Source: Rossellomorea sp. y25 (GTDB lineage Bacteria; Bacillota; Bacilli; Bacillales; Bacillaceae_B). Taken from it: a stretch of 64,000 nt of DNA. The notes under the pieces are model-generated. The model worked only from the letters and a program-made list of their open reading frames with translations, did not search any database and was not told the origin of the DNA. The translations under genes were made by a program, and so were the position numbers. Location: NCBI RefSeq assembly GCF_038049935.1, contig NZ_CP145886.1, positions 3,232,501 to 3,296,500 on the forward strand, read 5' to 3'. Of this stretch, positions 56,453 to 64,000 are shown piece after piece; position 1 is the stretch's first letter, and each line of letters opens with the position of its first letter.

Positions 56453-56481
56453 ATTATAATATAAGGGGACTTCAGTTACAA
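56453..56481 (-). promoter_or_regulatory. Promoter of lcfA
   Basis: TTGTAA and TATAAT with a 17-bp spacer on the minus strand. Only a TGAATAG half-site follows, and no full FadR palindrome is visible here. Confidence 0.6.
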
Positions 56482-56553
56482 TTTGAAATCAATCCACTCG
56501 ATACTTTTTTCCTACTTCTCAGGCTTGACCTTCCTTGCAGATGATTTTATCAA

Positions 56554-56590
56554 AGAAAAAAGACTGCCTATTCAACCATATGACAGTCTG
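56554..56590 (-). terminator. Terminator of the yshE / 27-aa peptide unit
   Basis: AGACTG/CAGTCT hairpin with a T-run (TTTTTTC) on the minus strand, about 95 bp after the peptide gene. Confidence 0.65.
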
Positions 56591-56684
56591 CTCGTACATT
56601 ATTATTATTTTAGCATTGTTTCAATCTTCAAGCTCTCTTCACAGAGTCCATCGATCGTGTTGAATCTCGTTATAGGTTCAAACG

Positions 56685-56768
56685 CTACGTAAAGAACAGC
56701 ATATAAATGATCCCAACGAGTAAAAAGCCCCCACATAGAGTGAGCAAAACCTTTGCCAATGTTTCCAT
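56685..56768 (-). CDS. 27-residue single-helix membrane peptide
   Basis: A tiny gene immediately after yshE. The ATG at 56768 has AAGGAGAGGGAAT directly upstream, overlapping the yshE stop codon region, which is one of the better ribosome binding sites here. The product begins METLAKVLLTLCGGFLLVG and ends IIYMLFFT: one hydrophobic helix with two glycines and a cysteine. It is followed by a terminator, so yshE and this gene look like one unit. Function unknown. It is too short for most gene finders, so it may be missing from annotations. Confidence 0.65.
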   Translation of the reverse strand: METLAKVLLTLCGGFLLVGIIYMLFFT

Positions 56769-56779
56769 ATTCCCTCTCC

Positions 56780-57187
56780 TTACGATATACCGGCTCCTAT
56801 TACATAGGATAAACCAACTGAAATAACTAATGAAATGAAGCCCACCGCCCGGTTATCATTTGCAATTTCTTCGTCAATTTTAAATTTCGGTGTCAGAAAT
56901 TCATAAATGAAATAGCCGATCAGTAATAGAAAAAAGCCGAACACACCCCATCCTATTGTGGTCAGGATGGTATCATTGTGGCTGATGGAGTGGCGGAAAA
57001 TATTCGCAATCCCAAATATTTTCCCACCAGTTGCCATCGCCACGGCCATATTACCCTTTTTTATTTCTTCCCAATTTCTATACTTTGTTACCAATTCAAA
57101 AATGGCAAGGAACAGAATCAAACATAAAATGACCACACTGTAATTACCAGTTGTTTGAACAAATTCATTTTCCCAAAAGTTCTCCAT
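56780..57187 (-). CDS. yshE: DUF350 membrane protein YshE
   Basis: A 135-residue protein with four membrane helices, matching the DUF350 family: NMAVAMATGGKIFGIANIFRHSI near residue 47, DTILTTIGWGVFGFFLLLIGYFIYEFLTPKF near 73, and DEEIANDNRAVGFISLVISVGLSYVIG at the C-terminus. The conserved Asp/Glu/Asn-rich EEIANDN loop is a family hallmark. Role unknown. It is located between mutS2 and lcfA, as in B. subtilis. Confidence 0.93.
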   Translation of the reverse strand: MENFWENEFVQTTGNYSVVILCLILFLAIFELVTKYRNWEEIKKGNMAVAMATGGKIFGIANIFRHSISHNDTILTTIGWGVFGFFLLLIGYFIYEFLTPKFKIDEEIANDNRAVGFISLVISVGLSYVIGAGIS

Positions 57188-57253
57188 CGTAAAGCTCCCT
57201 TTACCGATTTAATTAAGCCGTCCTATTTAGAATTCGTACATATGGGCAGAGTC

Positions 57254-59611
57254 TTATTTAAATTGAACGACCGTGACTCCCGTTCCACCTTCGCCTGCAT
57301 CTCCAAAACGAATGTTTTTAACCGAACGGTGATTTTTCAAGTACTCTTGAACTCCCTGTCTTAAAGCTCCAGTACCTTTCCCATGGATAATGGAAACGCG
57401 GGGATACCCTGCGAGGAGTGCATCATCGATGTACTTCTCTACTCTCGATAACGCATTTTCAAAACGCTCACCACGTAGATCAAGCTCAAGGCTGACGTGA
57501 AAGTCTTTCCCTTTCACTGTGGCCAGTGGCTTGGTTTCAACCTTCTGTTGAGATTGAATGAATTCAAGATCTGATTCCTTCACCTTCATTTTCATGATGC
57601 CCATCTGTACTTGCCATTCTTTCGCAGACACTCGTTCAACCAAGTGGCCTTTTTGATCAAAGCTTAAGACTTTGACTTCGTCCCCTGGTTTTAATTCATG
57701 CTTCGTTTGATTGACTTTTTTCTTTTGACCGGACGTTTTCAATTTAGGTGCAGCTTCTTCCAATTGTTTCTTCGCCTGGATCAGTTCATGCTCTTTGATT
57801 TGAGCTGATTTTTCCTTCTGCATTTTTCTTAAATCCTTGATCACTTGTTCAGCTTCTGCCTTCGCCTTTTCAACGACTTCAGTGGCTTTTTGTTGAGCTT
57901 TTTCGTACAGTGTATCCTTTTTCTCGTAATACTCCATCATTTGCTTCTGCATATCTTTATGCATCTTTTCAGCCTGTCTTAAGAGTTCATGTGCTTCCTC
58001 AAGCTCCCGTTCACCCTGACGTCTGCTGTCTTCGAGGGAGGCAATCATATTCTCCACTTCTTTACTATCCGTTCCGATGTGGGACTTCGCTCTCTGAATG
58101 ACCGGATCTGAAAGTCCTAAACGCTTCGAAATCTCAAATGCATTACTTCTTCCGGGAACTCCAAGCAAGAGCTTATAGGTAGGACTCAATGTCTCTACAT
58201 TAAATTCCACACTTGCATTCACGACTCCTTCACGATTGTACCCGTACGCTTTCAATTCAGGATAGTGGGTGGTCGCCACGACTCTTGCACCAGTTCCATG
58301 TACTTCATCCAAAATGGAGATGGCCAGTGCCGCACCTTCTTGAGGATCTGTACCGGCACCCAGTTCATCAAACAGTACTAAGCTTTCATGGTCTACCTTT
58401 TTAAGGATGTCCACGATATTGACCATATGGGAGGAGAAGGTACTTAAACTTTGTTCAATCGATTGCTCGTCCCCGATATCAGCGTAAATGGTACGGAAGA
58501 CGCCCACTTCAGATCCATCAAGGGCAGGGATCGGGAGCCCGGCCTGTGCCATTAAACTCGTTAATCCCAATGTTTTCAGGGTAACGGTTTTCCCCCCGGT
58601 ATTTGGCCCGGTGATGACAATGGAAGAAAAATCAGTCCCCAACTCGATGTCATTCGCCACCGCTTCATCAATCGGCAGAAGAGGATGTCGGGCTTTGTTC
58701 AGCCTCACCCGGCGTTCATTATTGATCGTCGGTTTTGACCCTTTGATGGATCGTCCGAACTTGGCTTTTGTAAACATAAAATCGATGTCTGATAAAACGC
58801 TGACAATCAAGAGCAGTTCTTCCCCGGATTCTTGTACGCTTTCAGAGAGTTCTTGGAGAATTTTTTCGATTTCTGTTTGTTCTTTTAATCGAAGCTCACG
58901 CAGTTGATTATTCAGCTGAACAATTGCTTCCGGTTCAATAAACAGGGTTTGCCCCGATGATGATTGATCATGAATGATACCACCATATTGACCTCTGTAC
59001 TCCTGTTTTACTGGAATCACGTATCGATCATTACGAATCGTGATGATCGCATCGGATAACATTTTTTGAGCGTTGGATGAGCGGATCATCCGTTCAAGTT
59101 TTTCCCGGATTCGTCCTTCATTGGCCCGAAGCTGAGTACGGATGGTGCGGAGTGCTTCACTGGCTGTATCCAGGATTCCTCCGTTATCATCCACGACTTT
59201 CCTTATATCCTGTTCTAAATAGGGAAGGGGAATGACCGTACCCATTTTCTCTTGAAGCAGGGGAATGTCCACCTCTTCTTCCAGTAACTCCTCTACAAAA
59301 AGCGTCAGCTTCCTGCTTGCACGAATCGTACTCGCTACCTGAACAAACTCTGAAGGAGAAAGCATCCCACCTATTTGTGCACGCTTTACGTGTGGACGTA
59401 TATCGAAAATCCCGCCTAATGGGGCATGACCTTTCAACCTGAGGACGGTCATGGCTTCATCTGTCTCTTCATGAAGAGCTGTAATTTCTTCATACTCTAC
59501 GGATGGCATGAGAGCGGATACCCTTGCATGCCCAAGTGCGGATGCAGCATATTGCTTTAATAATTCTTTGATTTTATCAAACTCTAACGTCTTTAATACT
59601 TTAGAATTCAC
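57254..59611 (-). CDS. mutS2: Endonuclease MutS2 (recombination/ribosome rescue ATPase)
   Basis: A 785-residue MutS2 protein without the mismatch-recognition domain. It has Walker [11 protein letters not shown] near residue 332, Walker [18 protein letters not shown], a long coiled coil (about 510-610), a KOW-like segment, and a C-terminal Smr nuclease domain with [16 protein letters not shown] and [14 protein letters not shown]. MutS2 acts on branched DNA and in B. subtilis on collided ribosomes. GTG start with AAAGGTGG upstream. Called mutSB in B. subtilis naming. Confidence 0.97.
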   Translation of the reverse strand: MNSKVLKTLEFDKIKELLKQYAASALGHARVSALMPSVEYEEITALHEETDEAMTVLRLKGHAPLGGIFDIRPHVKRAQIGGMLSPSEFVQVASTIRASRKLTLFVEELLEEEVDIPLLQEKMGTVIPLPYLEQDIRKVVDDNGGILDTASEALRTIRTQLRANEGRIREKLERMIRSSNAQKMLSDAIITIRNDRYVIPVKQEYRGQYGGIIHDQSSSGQTLFIEPEAIVQLNNQLRELRLKEQTEIEKILQELSESVQESGEELLLIVSVLSDIDFMFTKAKFGRSIKGSKPTINNERRVRLNKARHPLLPIDEAVANDIELGTDFSSIVITGPNTGGKTVTLKTLGLTSLMAQAGLPIPALDGSEVGVFRTIYADIGDEQSIEQSLSTFSSHMVNIVDILKKVDHESLVLFDELGAGTDPQEGAALAISILDEVHGTGARVVATTHYPELKAYGYNREGVVNASVEFNVETLSPTYKLLLGVPGRSNAFEISKRLGLSDPVIQRAKSHIGTDSKEVENMIASLEDSRRQGERELEEAHELLRQAEKMHKDMQKQMMEYYEKKDTLYEKAQQKATEVVEKAKAEAEQVIKDLRKMQKEKSAQIKEHELIQAKKQLEEAAPKLKTSGQKKKVNQTKHELKPGDEVKVLSFDQKGHLVERVSAKEWQVQMGIMKMKVKESDLEFIQSQQKVETKPLATVKGKDFHVSLELDLRGERFENALSRVEKYIDDALLAGYPRVSIIHGKGTGALRQGVQEYLKNHRSVKNIRFGDAGEGGTGVTVVQFK

Positions 59612-59630
59612 GGAATGTATTCCACCTTTA

Positions 59631-61340
59631 TCAGTTTCGCTTAATAAATTCGATTAACTCTTTTTTATCCCACGCATTGATCACGGATTCTTTTTTGATC
59701 CAGCCTTTGCGGGCCGTTCCAATCCCTATCTTCATAAATTCGAGGTGATCAGTGCTATGAGCATCTGTGTTAATCACCAATTTCACATTCTGTTCTTGGG
59801 CTTTTCGGATATTTTCAGCAGACAGATCCAGACGATTGGGGTTTGCATTAAGCTCCAATGCCGTACCGGTTTCTTTCGCCAGCCGGATAAGAAGATCCAT
59901 ATCTACGTCGTAGCCTTCTCTTCGTCCAATGATTCTCCCAGTGGGATGAGCGATGATATCCACATGGGCACTCTTCAGGGCCGTTGTTAACCTTTCCATG
60001 ATCTTTTCTTGGGACTGTGAAAAACTCGAGTGAATCGAGGCAATCACAAGGTCTACTTTTTCAAGGATGTCATCATCATAGTCCAATGTACTATCAGGAA
60101 GGATATCCATTTCGATTCCTGAAAGGACTTCTATATCATCATACTTTTTGTTTATTTCCTTTATCTCATCTATTTGCTTGAGTAATCGTTCCGTTGTCAG
60201 CCCATTTGCCACACGTAAGTACTGGGAGTGATCTGTGATGGCCATATATTGATATCCTTTGGCTCGGCAAGCCTCTACCATTTCTTCAATCGAAAATGCC
60301 CCATCCGACCAGGTGGTGTGCATATGAAGATCACCCTTTATATCTTCTAATGTGATAAGGGAATAATCCTTATGGAACTCTTCCACTTCTTTCCCATCTT
60401 CCCTCAGCTCAGGCGGGATCAGGGGCAAATCAAAATGGTGATAAAATTCTTCTTCGCTTTTAAATGTCTTTACCTCACCGGTTTCACTATTCTCGACGCC
60501 ATATTCACTGATTTTCTCACCGCGTTCTTTCGCCAGCTGACGCATGCGGACATTATGGTCCTTTGATCCGGTAAAATGGTGAAGGGCCGTAGCAAATTCT
60601 TCAGGCTTCACGATTCGAAAATCGATGCTTACATCCCAATTATACGAAAGAGTAAGTGATACTTTCGTATCTCCTGCCGCAATGGTCTCAACGATATTGG
60701 GCAACTTCAACAGCCCTTCCTTTACCTCTTTGGGGTGCTCTGTCGCCAAAATGAAATCAAGGTCCTTGATGGTTTCCCTCATTCTTCTTAAGCTTCCCGC
60801 TCTTGAAAAAGTTTGGATGCTGTCCATGCCGAAAAGAAAACCTTCAATCTCCTCAGCAATCCCATTCATAAAAGCGATCGGCAGACGATCAGGTCTTTTT
60901 CCGACCTGTTCGATGGAGGCCAGGATCTTCTCTTCCGTCTTCTTACCGAAGCCTGCTAAACCTTGTACTTTATTTGCTTTACAAGCTTCCTCCAGATCTT
61001 CTATATTTTCTACCCCGAGTTCACTATAAAGCTTGGCAATTTTCTTTCCACCTAAACCAGGTAATTGAAGAAGGGGGATCAATCCCTTTGGAACTTCTTC
61101 CTTTAACTCTTCAAGGACAGAAGATGTGCCTTCGTTTATGTATTCCACGATTACTCCAGCCGTTCCTTTGCCTATTCCGCTCAGCTTCGTAAAGTCACTG
61201 ATTTCCTGTAAGCTCCGGTCATCATTCTCAAGTGCAGCCGCCGCTTTTCGATAGGCGGATATTTTAAAAGAGTTTTCGCCCTTCAATTCCATATATATCG
61301 CAATTTGCTCTAATAATTTTATAATATCTTTTTTATTCAA
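59631..61340 (-). CDS. polX: Family X DNA polymerase/3'-5' exonuclease PolX
   Basis: A 569-residue repair polymerase. The N-terminal 8-kDa and helix-hairpin-helix region comes first ([34 protein letters not shown]). A polymerase palm with [18 protein letters not shown] and DVSIDFRIV (catalytic Asp residues) follows. The C-terminal PHP domain ([19 protein letters not shown] near residue 335, [20 protein letters not shown]) is the metal-dependent exonuclease. TTG 61340 is chosen because GAGGGTG lies six bases upstream and the N-terminus matches B. subtilis PolX; an in-frame GTG three codons upstream is too close to that site. Confidence 0.95.
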   Translation of the reverse strand: MNKKDIIKLLEQIAIYMELKGENSFKISAYRKAAAALENDDRSLQEISDFTKLSGIGKGTAGVIVEYINEGTSSVLEELKEEVPKGLIPLLQLPGLGGKKIAKLYSELGVENIEDLEEACKANKVQGLAGFGKKTEEKILASIEQVGKRPDRLPIAFMNGIAEEIEGFLFGMDSIQTFSRAGSLRRMRETIKDLDFILATEHPKEVKEGLLKLPNIVETIAAGDTKVSLTLSYNWDVSIDFRIVKPEEFATALHHFTGSKDHNVRMRQLAKERGEKISEYGVENSETGEVKTFKSEEEFYHHFDLPLIPPELREDGKEVEEFHKDYSLITLEDIKGDLHMHTTWSDGAFSIEEMVEACRAKGYQYMAITDHSQYLRVANGLTTERLLKQIDEIKEINKKYDDIEVLSGIEMDILPDSTLDYDDDILEKVDLVIASIHSSFSQSQEKIMERLTTALKSAHVDIIAHPTGRIIGRREGYDVDMDLLIRLAKETGTALELNANPNRLDLSAENIRKAQEQNVKLVINTDAHSTDHLEFMKIGIGTARKGWIKKESVINAWDKKELIEFIKRN

Positions 61341-61448
61341 GAGATTCACCCTCTATCTTAGAATTAACGATTAGGATCCTTTATGCTTCCCAGTCCCCAG
61401 CAAAAGCAAAACGACTCCATTTATATAGTAGCAAAATTGGTTTAAAAA

Positions 61449-61530
61449 GAAAAAAGACTGACATATAAGATGAACATTTTTCGTTAAGGTCAGCCTAACG
61501 AACCTGAGTTCCATACTTATAGTCAGCCCC
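61449..61530 (-). terminator. Branched terminator of zapA-cvpA
   Basis: CTGACTATAAG/CTTATATGTCAG outer stem with an inner TTCGTTA/TAACGAA stem, followed by TTTTTTC on the minus strand. Confidence 0.7.
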
Positions 61531-61534
61531 TTCT

Positions 61535-62074
61535 TTAGGCTACATATTCAATCCACCAAGATTTCACCATATCAGAGAAAACAGGAGTATGTTTCACCAT
61601 CGCTTGTGCGATAAACGAGTTATTAATGAATGCTTGAACCGACTCGATCGGCAATAATACGGCAATAAATAATAGAATAAAAATCATTAAGTATGCTTCT
61701 ATAAAGCCTAATACTCCCCCGCCAAGAACATTCAACTGCTTCAGGAGAGGAAGATGGGCAACGAAGTCCAGCATCGATCCAATGATTTGCAGAATGATTC
61801 GCACCGCAAAGAATATCATGGCGAATGCAATTACCCGGTAATATGCTTGATCTAAATTCGTCGATTCAAAAATCATATTTAACGTGGATTGCTCGTCCAG
61901 AACAGGATAAGGAATCCATAAAGTTAATTTTGGTGCAAGCTGATCATAATATATGTATGCTACAATAAAAGCAACAATAAATCCGAATATGTGGATGACC
62001 TGCAAAATGAATCCACGTTTCAAACCTATTAAAAATCCTATCACCAGGATGATTAACAAAGCTAAGTCCAGCAT
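61535..62074 (-). CDS. yshB: CvpA-family membrane protein
   Basis: A 179-residue protein with four membrane helices, beginning MLDLALLIILVIGFLIGLKRGFILQVIHIFG, the standard start of the CvpA/YshB family. GGGVLGFIEAYLMIFILLF in the third helix is also typical. CvpA is linked to colicin V production in E. coli and to envelope stress; its role in Bacillus is not known. Translation probably follows zapA, eight bases upstream. Confidence 0.93.
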   Translation of the reverse strand: MLDLALLIILVIGFLIGLKRGFILQVIHIFGFIVAFIVAYIYYDQLAPKLTLWIPYPVLDEQSTLNMIFESTNLDQAYYRVIAFAMIFFAVRIILQIIGSMLDFVAHLPLLKQLNVLGGGVLGFIEAYLMIFILLFIAVLLPIESVQAFINNSFIAQAMVKHTPVFSDMVKSWWIEYVA

Positions 62075-62081
62075 CTTATTT

Positions 62082-62342
62082 TCAATCCTTTAATCGTTTA
62101 ATTTCTCGTTCCAGCTCCTCGAACTTTTCTTGAAGTTTGAGATAATCATTCACGGCATTCACCGCTGTCAGAACGGCAAGCCTGCCTGTGTCGAGAGAGG
62201 GATTCATGGAGTTGATTTCTCTCATTTTGTCATCCACTTTCGAACAAACAAAACGGATCTGACTTGTTGATTCAGTCCCAACAATCGTATATTGTTGACC
62301 ATATATGTCTACAGTGGTGCGATTTCTTTGTTCATCAGACAA
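62082..62342 (-). CDS. zapA: Cell division protein ZapA
   Basis: An 86-residue FtsZ-ring-stabilising protein. [14 protein letters not shown] at residues 9-22 is the conserved globular head, and the C-terminal half ([19 protein letters not shown]) is the dimer coiled coil. TTG start with a GGGGGG purine tract upstream. It is divergent from rnhC and first of the zapA-cvpA pair, as in B. subtilis (yshA-yshB). Confidence 0.95.
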   Translation of the reverse strand: MSDEQRNRTTVDIYGQQYTIVGTESTSQIRFVCSKVDDKMREINSMNPSLDTGRLAVLTAVNAVNDYLKLQEKFEELEREIKRLKD

Positions 62343-62413
62343 CCTGAAAGCCCCCCATTCATAAGAATCCTAAACATAATCATACCACGAAATCTTTTGA
62401 TTTTGGAAGGAAT

Positions 62414-62442
62414 TTGTCATATAAGCTCACATTTTTTATAAT
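62414..62442 (+). promoter_or_regulatory. SigA promoter of rnhC
   Basis: TTGTCA and TATAAT with a 17-bp spacer on the plus strand, 33 bp before the TTG start. Confidence 0.8.
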
Positions 62443-62474
62443 ACTCAAGAATTTTGTCATAAGGAGAGAGAAAC

Positions 62475-63398
62475 TTGGCTAATACCGTCATTCAAGCTAA
62501 CAAAGAAATGATAGAGAAAATGAAACAGCATTACGGAAACGTATTAACGGACAAACTGCCCCCGGGTGCCGTTTTTGTAGCAAAGCCTTCCGGCTGTACG
62601 ATCACGGCATATAAATCGGGGAAAGTGTTGTTTCAGGGATCTAATGGAGAAGGAGAATCAAGTCAGTGGGGCAGCAGTGAACCGCCAAAGGTGAAGTCAC
62701 CTTCCAAGGGAACGACGACACTGCCTGAAAACTTTGCCCAATGGTCTGTCATCGGATCCGACGAAGTGGGTACAGGCGACTTTTTCGGACCGATCACTGT
62801 GGTGAGTGCTTACGTGAAGAGGGACCATATTCCACTCATGAAGGAGCTCGGAGTTAAGGATTCCAAAAATTTATCCGACCCTCAAATCATCAAAATTGCA
62901 AGGGATTTAATTTCAGCAATTCCGTATTCATTGCTCATTCTGCACAACCCTAAATACAATGCCATGCAAGAAAAAGGAATGACGCAGGGGAAGATGAAGG
63001 CCCTCTTGCACAATCAGGCGATCCTGAATCTGTTAGAAAAAATGGACCCGGAACTACCTGAAGGAATATTGATTGATCAGTTTGTTGAAAAGAATACATA
63101 CTACAAACATGTTTCTGCACAAAAGAAAATCCAAAGAGATCGCGTGTACTTCAGTACAAAAGGTGAAAGCATCCATCTAGCTGTAGCCGCAGCATCGATC
63201 ATTGCCCGTTATGCCTTCTTAAAGGAAATGGACAAATTGAGTGAAAAAGCCGGTGTCGAAATACCTAAAGGTGCCGGTAAGCATGTAGACGTTGCAGCTG
63301 CGAAAATCATCAAACGTAAAGGGATTGAAGAATTAAAGTCTATGACGAAATGGCATTTTGCCAATAGTGAGAAGGCGATCAGGTTAGCCAGGAAATAA
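62475..63398 (+). CDS. rnhC: Ribonuclease HIII
   Basis: Removes RNA from RNA/DNA hybrids. The 307-residue protein has the N-terminal TBP-like substrate domain (about 1-85, GAVFVAKPSGCTITAYKSGKVLFQG). The type 2 RNase H fold follows, with the catalytic DE pair in IGSDEVGTGDFFGPITV (near residue 97), KELGVKDSKNL, and the later acidic residues in ILIDQFVEK. TTG start with AAGGAGAGAGAAAC upstream. It lies divergent from zapA. Confidence 0.97.
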   Translation: MANTVIQANKEMIEKMKQHYGNVLTDKLPPGAVFVAKPSGCTITAYKSGKVLFQGSNGEGESSQWGSSEPPKVKSPSKGTTTLPENFAQWSVIGSDEVGTGDFFGPITVVSAYVKRDHIPLMKELGVKDSKNLSDPQIIKIARDLISAIPYSLLILHNPKYNAMQEKGMTQGKMKALLHNQAILNLLEKMDPELPEGILIDQFVEKNTYYKHVSAQKKIQRDRVYFSTKGESIHLAVAAASIIARYAFLKEMDKLSEKAGVEIPKGAGKHVDVAAAKIIKRKGIEELKSMTKWHFANSEKAIRLARK

Positions 63399-63399
63399 A

Positions 63400-63433
63400 T
63401 AAAATCCCCATCGGTTATTCCGGTGGGGATTTC
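63400..63433 (+). terminator. Terminator of rnhC
   Basis: AAATCCCCAtCGG paired with CCGgTGGGGATTT and a T-rich tail on the plus strand. Confidence 0.8.
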
Positions 63434-63481
63434 TATTTGGATGGTCGTGTTATCTTGGATTCAGCCGTTGAATTATGAACG

Positions 63482-63656
63482 ATATTTACCTGTTGAAATT
63501 CCCGGAATATTCTCCTGTTAAAATCTCTTGGATATTCGCCTGTTAAATTCACTTCAATATTCACCTGTTTAAATTCCCTGGATATTCGCCTGTTAAATTC
63601 ACTTCAATATTCACCTGATTAAATTCCCTGGATATTCTCCTGTCAAAATTCCTTGA
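63482..63656. repeat. 25-bp degenerate tandem repeat, seven units
   Basis: Seven consecutive 25-bp units start with ATATTCnCCTGTTAAA. Units 3+4 and 5+6 are nearly identical 50-bp pairs, so a recent 50-bp duplication is layered on an older 25-bp array. It ends with the inverted motif TTAACAGG at 63661. The array fills most of the rnhC-pheT intergenic region, and no gene is seen in it. Confidence 0.9.
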
Positions 63657-63689
63657 TTTTTTAACAGGCAAAACCCTCTCCAAACAGCA

Positions 63690-63718
63690 AAAAGGTGCCA
63701 GACCATTGTCTGACACCC
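63690..63718 (-). terminator. Terminator of pheT
   Basis: GGTGTCAGAC paired with GTCTGgCACC, followed by TTTTTG on the minus strand. Confidence 0.85.
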
Positions 63719-63735
63719 TTACACTTTAAGCCGTA

Positions 63736-64000
63736 TTATCCTCTCAACTCGGCTCCTGCTTTTGCTTTCACTGTTTCCAGTACTTTATCATGTACTTTGA
63801 CTACTTCCTCATCCGTCAATGTCTTCTCCGGATCGAAATACTTCAAGGAGAACGCTAAGGATTTCTTGCCTGCTTCCATATGCTCCCCTTCATAAAGATC
63901 GAAGACTGAAACTTCTTTCAGAAGCTTGCCTCCAGCGTCTTTAATGATGGTTTCCAGCTCCCCGGCTTTCACATTTGTATCCACTACAAGGGCGATGTCT
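63736..64000 (-). CDS. pheT: Phenylalanyl-tRNA synthetase beta subunit, C-terminal part (partial)
   Basis: Only the last 87 codons are in the window; the gene continues past the right edge. The visible part is the ferredoxin-fold anticodon-binding domain (FDX-ACB) that ends all PheT proteins: [39 protein letters not shown] and [11 protein letters not shown]. Its position next to rnhC agrees with the B. subtilis order pheS-pheT-rnhC. Confidence 0.95.
   Translation of the reverse strand, partial: DIALVVDTNVKAGELETIIKDAGGKLLKEVSVFDLYEGEHMEAGKKSLAFSLKYFDPEKTLTDEEVVKVHDKVLETVKAKAGAELRG

Noticed and set aside
63482..63656. CRISPR array
   Set aside because: The 25-bp units are adjacent, with no spacers between them, and no cas genes are present in the window.

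Overview
The window is chromosomal DNA of an endospore-forming member of the Bacillaceae. The evidence is gene order and content: folC-valS-ysxE-spoVID-hemL/B/D/C/X/A, engB-lonA-lonB-clpX-tig-ysoA, ysnB-rdgB-rph-gerM-racE-ysmB-gerE-ysmA-sdhBAC-yslB-lysC, uvrC, trxA-etfA-etfB-fadB-fadR-lcfA, yshE-mutS2-polX-cvpA-zapA-rnhC and pheT run in nearly the order known from Bacillus subtilis. Spore genes (spoVID, ysxE, gerM, gerE), strong AGGAGG-type ribosome binding sites, many TTG/GTG starts, a valine T-box and a lysine riboswitch agree with this. I cannot name the species. Nearly all genes lie on the minus strand; the plus-strand genes are two small membrane-protein genes, yslB and rnhC.

Layout: 1-766 is the 5' part of a membrane sensor gene running off the left edge. 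0.9-5.3 kb holds folC and valS with the valS T-box leader. 5.4-8.0 kb holds a small membrane-protein gene and the coat genes ysxE and spoVID. 8.2-14.5 kb is the hemAXCDBL operon from glutamyl-tRNA to uroporphyrinogen III. 14.9-17.8 kb is an extra segment with a membrane protein and a polar amino acid ABC transporter. 18-27.6 kb is protein quality control (engB, lonA, lonB, clpX, tig, ysoA). A tRNA-Arg(UCU) follows, then housekeeping and germination genes (27.9-33.5 kb), succinate dehydrogenase (33.6-36.8 kb), yslB, and lysC with its riboswitch (37.7-39.4 kb).

41.5-50.3 kb, between uvrC and trxA, is the accessory part. It contains a GT-C type membrane protein coupled to uvrC, a Fur-controlled FTR1 iron permease pair, a four-gene cluster (sugar-nucleotide epimerase, flippase-like membrane protein, membrane phosphodiesterase-like protein, DPM1-like GT2) that looks like a polyprenyl-linked surface glycan route, and a Fur-controlled lipoprotein carrying the same kind of helical module as the FTR1 partner. 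50.7-56.5 kb is fatty acid beta-oxidation with its FadR regulator. 56.7-63.4 kb is yshE to rnhC, including a 27-codon membrane peptide gene. The window ends inside pheT.

Non-coding structure worth attention: two copies of a dispersed ~130 bp palindromic repeat with compensatory stem changes, a multi-hairpin element with 15-bp inverted ends between clpX and tig, and two different degenerate intergenic tandem repeats (21-bp and 25-bp units).
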